DNA from: JAOUEA01 sp963810915
GTDB lineage: Bacteria > Actinomycetota > UBA4738 > HRBIN12
DNA: 64,000 bases
Assembly: GCA_963810915.1 (NCBI GenBank)
Contig: CAWEPH010000001.1
Span: forward strand, 434,001 to 498,000
Direction: 5' to 3'
The notes under the pieces were generated by a model. The model had not been told where the DNA came from, did no database searches, and saw nothing but the letters and a program-made list of their open reading frames with translations. Positions 59,641-64,000 of this stretch are shown piece after piece. Every line of letters starts with the position of its first letter. Position 1 is the first letter of the stretch. Both the position numbers and the translations under genes were made by a program.

Positions 59641-60222
59641 TCAGCGGCGTGTTGGTGCGCCCGTGCCGCGAGACTGAGGCCGGTGCGAAGTCGCGTGGCT
59701 CGGATGGGCTTGTGCCCGTGATGCCCGGACCGACATCGCGGCTCTCAGGATGGCCTCGCGAAGTTCGGGAGACGCGTCCGTAACGTCCTCGAGCCCGACC
59801 ACCTCACGGATCCCCGACTGCGAGGCCAGCTCGACGAGGCGGGCCCATACGGGTGCGTACCGGGCCAGAACGATCGACGTCCCGAGCGACCGTTCGCTCA
59901 TGAACTCAGCGAGGTCGAGAGCATCGGTCGGCACCACATCGGGGGATACGACCAGCACATCGATCCGATCGCCGGCTGCGACCAACAGTCCCTCGGCAAC
60001 GGAGATGTTCGGAACCCCGATCAGTGCATCGGGGCCCTTCCCCAGGGTTCGGGCGACAGCCTCGGTGAAGGCCTTCGGCGACCCGACCAGGACCACGTTG
60101 TTGGCTCCCGAGACGGTTGGCAGGGGCGGTGATCCGGGGGCGGGCGCGAAACCGATCGCCAAGGGTGCGTCCTCGACCGCAGCCGGGGCATCCATTGGGG
60201 CATCGATGGATCTCTTGTCCAT
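59641..60222 (-). CDS. Orphan receiver-like protein (CpaE/TadZ N-terminal type)
   Basis: 193 residues. After a Pro/Ala-rich start comes a Rossmann-like receiver fold (NNVVLVGSPKAFTEAVART; RIDVLVVSPDVV; GTSIVLARYAPV; GIREVVGLED) as in the N terminus of CpaE/TadZ pilus-localisation proteins, but there is no ATPase domain. The receiver Asp is not obvious. It may be a stand-alone pilus or signalling factor, or a truncated CpaE. Confidence 0.5.
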   Translation of the reverse strand: MDKRSIDAPMDAPAAVEDAPLAIGFAPAPGSPPLPTVSGANNVVLVGSPKAFTEAVARTLGKGPDALIGVPNISVAEGLLVAAGDRIDVLVVSPDVVPTDALDLAEFMSERSLGTSIVLARYAPVWARLVELASQSGIREVVGLEDVTDASPELREAILRAAMSVRASRAQAHPSHATSHRPQSRGTGAPTRR

Positions 60223-60306
60223 CCATCGGATATCGGAGTGGGGAAACCCTCGCTTGAACCCTCGCTGAGCGGTTCAGACGCGTGGGCCACGGCGGTGGGC
60301 GCAGCC

Positions 60307-60636
60307 CTAGGGCGAGGTCGTTCTGTCTGGCGGGTCGGAGGAGCGTTCCCGGAAACGCCCACGCACGACGGCTTCCCAGTCCTCAGGCAGCGTGACGTTC
60401 TCCAGCGGGACCCGGATCACCACGGTACGTGCCGGCTCCACGTACCCGTTGCGAGGACCGGAACCCCGGAGTGCGGGGGGAAGGTCCTGCGACTCGGTCT
60501 CGTCTGCGGAGTGAGGCTCGTCACGGAAGGCAGACCAGAGCAGCACAGCGAAGCCGACCAGACTGAGGGCCACCATCACCCCGCCGATCCATTCGCTCGC
60601 CAGCACCGCCGTGGGTGATACCGCCACCGGGGTCAT
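60307..60636 (-). CDS. Single-pass membrane protein, 109 aa
   Basis: An N-terminal segment with one helix (VMVALSLVGFAVLLWSAFRD) precedes a soluble tail (RTVVIRVPLENVTLPEDWEA). ATG 60636 lies ~15 bases after copy C of the dispersed repeat. Family unknown. Confidence 0.5.
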   Translation of the reverse strand: MTPVAVSPTAVLASEWIGGVMVALSLVGFAVLLWSAFRDEPHSADETESQDLPPALRGSGPRNGYVEPARTVVIRVPLENVTLPEDWEAVVRGRFRERSSDPPDRTTSP

Positions 60637-60649
60637 GGCCCCATCATGC

Positions 60650-60684
60650 GGCTTCCGCCACGACTTCGACTCCCACCTCCGCAC
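60650..60684 (-). repeat. Dispersed 35-base repeat, copy C
   Basis: Encodes VRRWESKSWRKP in the leader of the 109-residue gene; closest to copy A. It lies outside the putative insertion. Confidence 0.55.
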
Positions 60685-60761
60685 GTTACCCACCCGCTCC
60701 ATCCGGTGGCGCGTCCTGCCGATCGAGCGCCCACCCACGTCCTCCGATGACCCACGTGCCG

Positions 60762-60767
60762 TAGGCT
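60762..60767 (+). promoter_or_regulatory. -10 element of the deacylase gene
   Basis: TAGGCT, 7 nt, then ATG 60775; no SD. Confidence 0.5.
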
Positions 60768-60774
60768 CCACCGG

Positions 60775-62431
60775 ATGCCGGCCTTCGACCTCCTCATCCG
60801 TGGCGGAGCGCTCGTCGACGGGACCGGGGATCCCGCGCGACCCGCCGACGTCGGCATCGTGGGGGACCGCATCGTAGCGGTGGGTGATCTGGCGCGCGCG
60901 CAGGCGCGCCGGGTGATCGAGGCGGATGGCCGGTGCGTCACGCCTGGCTTCATCGACATCCATTCGCACAGCGACATCGGCATCCTGCAGGACGCCACAG
61001 CGGAGAACGCCGTCCGTCAGGGGATGACGTTGCACGTGACGGGCAACTGCGGTGTCTCGCCGGCGCCGGTGTCCGACGCCACGCGCCATCTCGCCGAGCA
61101 GGAGTTCCCTCACCACGACCATCCCGTCGCCTACACATGGTCGACCTTCCGCGGGTACCTCGAGGCGGTGGAGCGGGCGGGGGTGGGCGTGAACGTGGCC
61201 TCGCTCGTAGGGCACGGCAACATCCGGATGGCCGAGCTCGGGTACGAGCAGCGCGGGCCCACGCCTGAGGAGCTGGACAGGATGCGAGCGCACGTCGAGG
61301 AGGCGATGCGCGCGGGCGCCTTCGGCCTCTCCACGGGGCTCGTGTACCCGACGGGGTGCTTCGCCGGAACCGATGAGATCGTCGCGCTGGCGGAGGTCGC
61401 CGCACGGCACGGAGGGATGTACGCGAGCCATATCCGAGGTGAGCGCGAGAGCGTCGTGGACGCGGTGCGGGAGTGCATCGCGATCGGGGAGCGCTCCGGA
61501 TGTCGCACGCAGATCAGCCACAATGCCCCGAAGTACGGCGGCTCGCACCTGCTGCCCGAGGTGATGACGCTGTGGGAGGAGGCACGAGACCGGGGGTTCG
61601 ACGTGGCCGTGGACAACGACATCCATACGGATCTCGGGTGGCCCTTGCGCGCCGGTCTCCCGCAATGGACCCACGAGCTCACCCCCGACGAGCTGCTCGC
61701 GCTCCTAGCCGCATCCGAGCGCCGGAGCGAGCTGATCGCGGAGACCGTCGAGGACGCCCGCCCGGCCTACGGTCCCGTTGGTCTGCTCAAGCACGGCGTG
61801 TGGGACCGCGTGTGGTTGCTTCCCGGCCCCGGCGTCGGCGAGGAAGCCGGCCGCACGATCGCCGAGGTTGCTGCGCGCGCCGGCACGGACGGCTGGACCG
61901 CATACCTCGATCGCATCGTGGCGACCCGCGGTGCGGCCGAGGGACTCTTCGATTACATCGACATCGAGGTGGTCAAGGCGGTAGCCCGCCATCCGATGGT
62001 GATGCTCTGCTCGGACGGGTGGGTGTTGCCGCGGGGAGGCAACCGCGCCTCGCAGCCCCCGTACATCCCTTGCGCCTACGGCGAATTCCCCGGCGTGATC
62101 GAGCGGTTCGTGGTGCGCGAGGCGATCCTGAGCCTCGAGGAGGCGGTGCGGAAGATGACGTCCATGCCGGCCGCCCGTCTCGGGACTCGCCGACCGCGGG
62201 GTCGTGGCCGCCGGCATGGCGGCCGACGTGGTCGTCTTCGAGCCCGACCGTGTGCGAGACAGGGCCACAAACCTCTTCCCCCACGATCCGATCACGGAGC
62301 ACTACCCGCACGAGTTCCCCGAAGGCATCGATTGGGTCCTGGTGAATGGGACGGTCGCCGTAGAGGACGAAGAACCAACCGGCGCCGTGGCCGGGCGCGT
62401 CCTGAAGGGCCCGTCGTTCCGCCCGGCTTGA
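60775..62431 (+). CDS. N-acyl-D-amino-acid deacylase, frameshifted near its 3' end
   Basis: An amidohydrolase of ~551 residues if repaired. Metal site GFIDIHSHSD (~58), NCGVSPAP (~91), a mid-domain HIRGERE (~220), and a late CSDGWVLPRGG are typical of D-aminoacylases, which hydrolyse N-acyl-D-amino acids or related compounds. The first frame runs to 62439, but after SMPAARLG (~62180) it turns into Arg-rich junk. The true ending (VVAAGMAADVVVFEPDRV... to 62431) lies in another frame; one extra base in CGGGA (62181-62185) explains this. Sequencing error or recent loss. Confidence 0.8.
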
Positions 62432-62754
62432 GCCGCTAGGACCGGCGCGTTGACTTGCCTGGATCCTCGCATCTGACGGGGCTGGGCCGAGGCGGCGGGT
62501 GACCGACACCCCTCACCGCGACGACTACTACCCACACTGGCAACCGATCTGAGCGCCGGCGACCGTCAGCGTTCGCGTCGGTCTTGCGGTCGACGGCCGG
62601 TCGTGCGAGACTCCGGACGCAACCCCTTTGACGTCCGGGCCTCGTGCCCAGGCGATGACGGCGGCACGACGCGGGCACGTGCCGCCGTCTCCTTATCCGG
62701 CGCGGGTTGCCCCTCGAACCATCCGGGCAGGACTTGCTATCGTGGTCGTGTCCC
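62432..62754. other. Intergenic stretch without a supported gene
   Basis: No ORF here has coding character. A hairpin (stem GACGGCGGCA/TGCCGCCGTC, 62657-62689) is a possible terminator for the deacylase gene. TATCGT near 62738 may be the -10 of tRNA-Val(CAC). Confidence 0.6.
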
Positions 62755-62826
62755 GGGCGCGTAGCTCAGCGGGAGAGCGCTCGCCTCACACGCGAGAGGT
62801 CGCAGGTTCAAAACCTGCCGCGCCCA
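62755..62826 (+). tRNA. tRNA-Val (CAC)
   Basis: Acceptor GGGCGCG/CGCGCCC, anticodon loop CTCACAC with CAC, T arm GCAGGTTCAAAACCTGC, discriminator A; the next bases are CCG, so CCA is not encoded. It reads GUG, partner of the GAC isoacceptor at 54.4 kb. Confidence 0.95.
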
Positions 62827-62914
62827 CCGATCCCGGACGGGGAGTCCTTCGATCGAGGAACGCATCGGCGATCTGACCGCCCTCCACGTCCGTCCGCGTG
62901 GCCATCAGCGTGAG

Positions 62915-63646
62915 TTGCCGTTGGTCCTCGTCCACGGGCTGTGGGCCGCCGCCTGGATCCTGGAGGCCTGGCTCGAGCCGGCGGCCGCACGAGGCTGGGA
63001 CGCGTGGGCGCCCAACCTCCGCGGTCGGGAGTCGAGCCGGCCCGTCCTGGATCTGGGGCGGGTCGGGATGGAGGACTTCGCGGCCGACCTCACGGATGTG
63101 CTCGAGCGCCTCGGGCCGTCGATCGTGATCGGCTACTCGATGGGCGGGTTGGTGGCGCAGATGGTGGCCACGGACCCGCCGACCCGGGATCTCGTGCGCG
63201 GACTCGTGCTGATGTGCTCGGTGCCCCCGCGGGGGATCATGGCGCTCTCCGGACCCGTGTTGCGTGCGTCCATGCGCTACGTGCCGGCGATGGTGCGAGG
63301 GCGCGCCTTCCGTCCCACCCGCGATGAGGCCGACGCGATGATGATGAACGATCTACCCGAGGCCGAACGGGAGCGCTGGTTCCCGCGGTTCATCCCGGAC
63401 GCGGCGCGCGCGGCTCTGCAGATGGCGACGGGCGTCGCGACCGCCCGGGCGCCGTTGCCCGGCCCCGTCCTCGTGGTGTCCGCCGAACATGACCACATCT
63501 CGCCGCCTCGGATCCAACCGCAGCTCGTCCGTCGCTATGGGGCGGAGCACCTCCCCGTGGCCGGACATGCCCACCTGATCGCGATCGAGCCCGGGTGGGA
63601 GGACGTCGAGTCGGCCGTCCTCGACCGTATCGATGCCTGGCGTTGA
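62915..63646 (+). CDS. Alpha/beta-hydrolase
   Basis: 243 residues from TTG 62915. The oxyanion region is LVLVHGLWAAAW, the nucleophile elbow GYSMGGLVAQ (Ser), the acid likely in VVSAEHDHISPP and the His in VAGHAHLIAIEP. Substrate unknown; the family covers esterases, lipases and C-C hydrolases. Protein-like sequence continues upstream of TTG (IGDLTALHVRPRGHQ) without any start codon, so the real N terminus is unclear. Confidence 0.8.
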   Translation: MPLVLVHGLWAAAWILEAWLEPAAARGWDAWAPNLRGRESSRPVLDLGRVGMEDFAADLTDVLERLGPSIVIGYSMGGLVAQMVATDPPTRDLVRGLVLMCSVPPRGIMALSGPVLRASMRYVPAMVRGRAFRPTRDEADAMMMNDLPEAERERWFPRFIPDAARAALQMATGVATARAPLPGPVLVVSAEHDHISPPRIQPQLVRRYGAEHLPVAGHAHLIAIEPGWEDVESAVLDRIDAWR

Positions 63647-63754
63647 CTCCGGCGGAGGTGTTGTGACCATCGCGTGACGAGCCGGTGATGCCCGTGGTCG
63701 CAAGCGGTCGGGCTTTCGTAGGGTGGTCGGGTCCGCAAAGAACGGGAGTGAAGA

Positions 63755-64000
63755 TTGGACACCACGCTAGGGATGCCGGCCCCGCCGGCGGAAGCGCTGG
63801 CCGCGCGTGCCGACGGGCTCACCAAGACCTACGGCGAGGGCGACGCTGCGGTGCAGGCGCTCCGTGGCGTCTCCGTCGGGTTCACCGAAGGCGAGTTCAC
63901 GGCCATCATGGGGCCATCCGGTTCGGGGAAATCCACCTTGTTGCACTGCATGGCAGGGCTCGACACGCCCACCTCGGGCTCGGTGAGCATCGGCGACGTC
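63755..64000 (+). CDS. ABC-transporter ATPase (MacB/LolD type), 5' part
   Basis: The first 82 codons; the gene runs out of the window. Walker A is MGPSGSGKSTLLHCMAGLD, preceded by the LTKTYGEGDAAVQALRGVS A-loop region, the pattern of MacB/LolD/FtsE-like ATPases that work with FtsX-like permeases. TTG 63755 has GGGAG 6 bases upstream; ATG 63773 is the alternative. Confidence 0.88.
   Translation, partial: MDTTLGMPAPPAEALAARADGLTKTYGEGDAAVQALRGVSVGFTEGEFTAIMGPSGSGKSTLLHCMAGLDTPTSGSVSIGDV

Noticed and set aside
60223..60270. Sigma-28-like promoter before the CpaE-like gene (CCGATA with TCAAG upstream)
   Set aside because: Spacing is one base off and the -35 is poor, unlike the two exact cases at 31.7 and 33.4 kb.

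Overview
The window reads as chromosome of a GC-rich, deep-branching member of the Actinomycetota; this is inferred, and no rRNA is present to settle it. Supporting signs are the very high GC, frequent GTG starts, stop-start overlaps of the GTGA/ATGA type, a lexA/LysM/nrdR/nrdJ block of actinobacterial type, LexA boxes of the GAAC-N4-GTTC type, and RNase Y together with RNase J. Many -10 hexamers (TANNNT) lie only 6-9 nt before the start codon, so leaderless mRNAs are probably common.

Layout. 1-8.2 kb: end of an nrnA-like DHH phosphoesterase, truB, a YbhN-like membrane protein, a minus-strand pair (kinase fused to a degenerate PAP2 domain, then an intact PAP2 phosphatase), ribF, a DUF998-like membrane protein, a PlsC-like acyltransferase and rpsO. 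8.4-16.8 kb: pnp, an M16 protease, dapB, a PIG-L deacetylase, a LysE-type exporter, a histidine phosphatase, a lipoprotein, a cobalamin adenosyltransferase and dapA. 16.8-28.8 kb: RNase J, ftsK, ppa, a RodZ-like protein, cinA, thpR, recA-recX and RNase Y. 28.8-33.4 kb: two large paralogous coiled-coil genes, each behind a near-perfect FliA/WhiG-type promoter; one ends in a Doc/Fic-like domain with a ruined active-site motif and carries a probable frameshift. 33.4-41 kb: miaB, miaA, dapF, dapE, dapC, dapD and hflX packed head to tail. 41-48.8 kb: a SIS-domain protein, a secreted RTX-repeat protein, lexA divergent from a LysM gene across three LexA boxes, nrdR, nrdJ (B12-dependent class II ribonucleotide reductase) with NrdR boxes and a possible leader peptide, two tandem glyoxalase-fold genes and dut.

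48.9-64 kb is more accessory. It holds four tRNAs (Gly-GCC, Cys-GCA, Val-GAC, Val-CAC), a nucleotide cyclase-STAND ATPase, an ArsR/SRPBCC pair with its operator inside the promoter, an SGNH hydrolase, and, from tRNA-Val(GAC) to about 58.0 kb, a sparse 3.5 kb stretch bounded by similar ~50 bp repeats that looks like a decayed tRNA-targeted insertion. Beyond it are small membrane or secreted proteins, a frameshifted N-acyl-D-amino-acid deacylase, an alpha/beta hydrolase and the start of an ABC-transporter ATPase.

How the genes fit together: dapA, B, C, D, E and F give a nearly complete succinylase route to meso-diaminopimelate. recA, recX, lexA and the LysM protein form an SOS core. nrdR and nrdJ, with the adenosyltransferase, tie dNTP supply to cobalamin, and dut trims dUTP. 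pnp, RNase J and RNase Y cover much of RNA turnover. The candidate for an undescribed system is the coiled-coil/pseudo-Doc pair at 28.8-33.4 kb.
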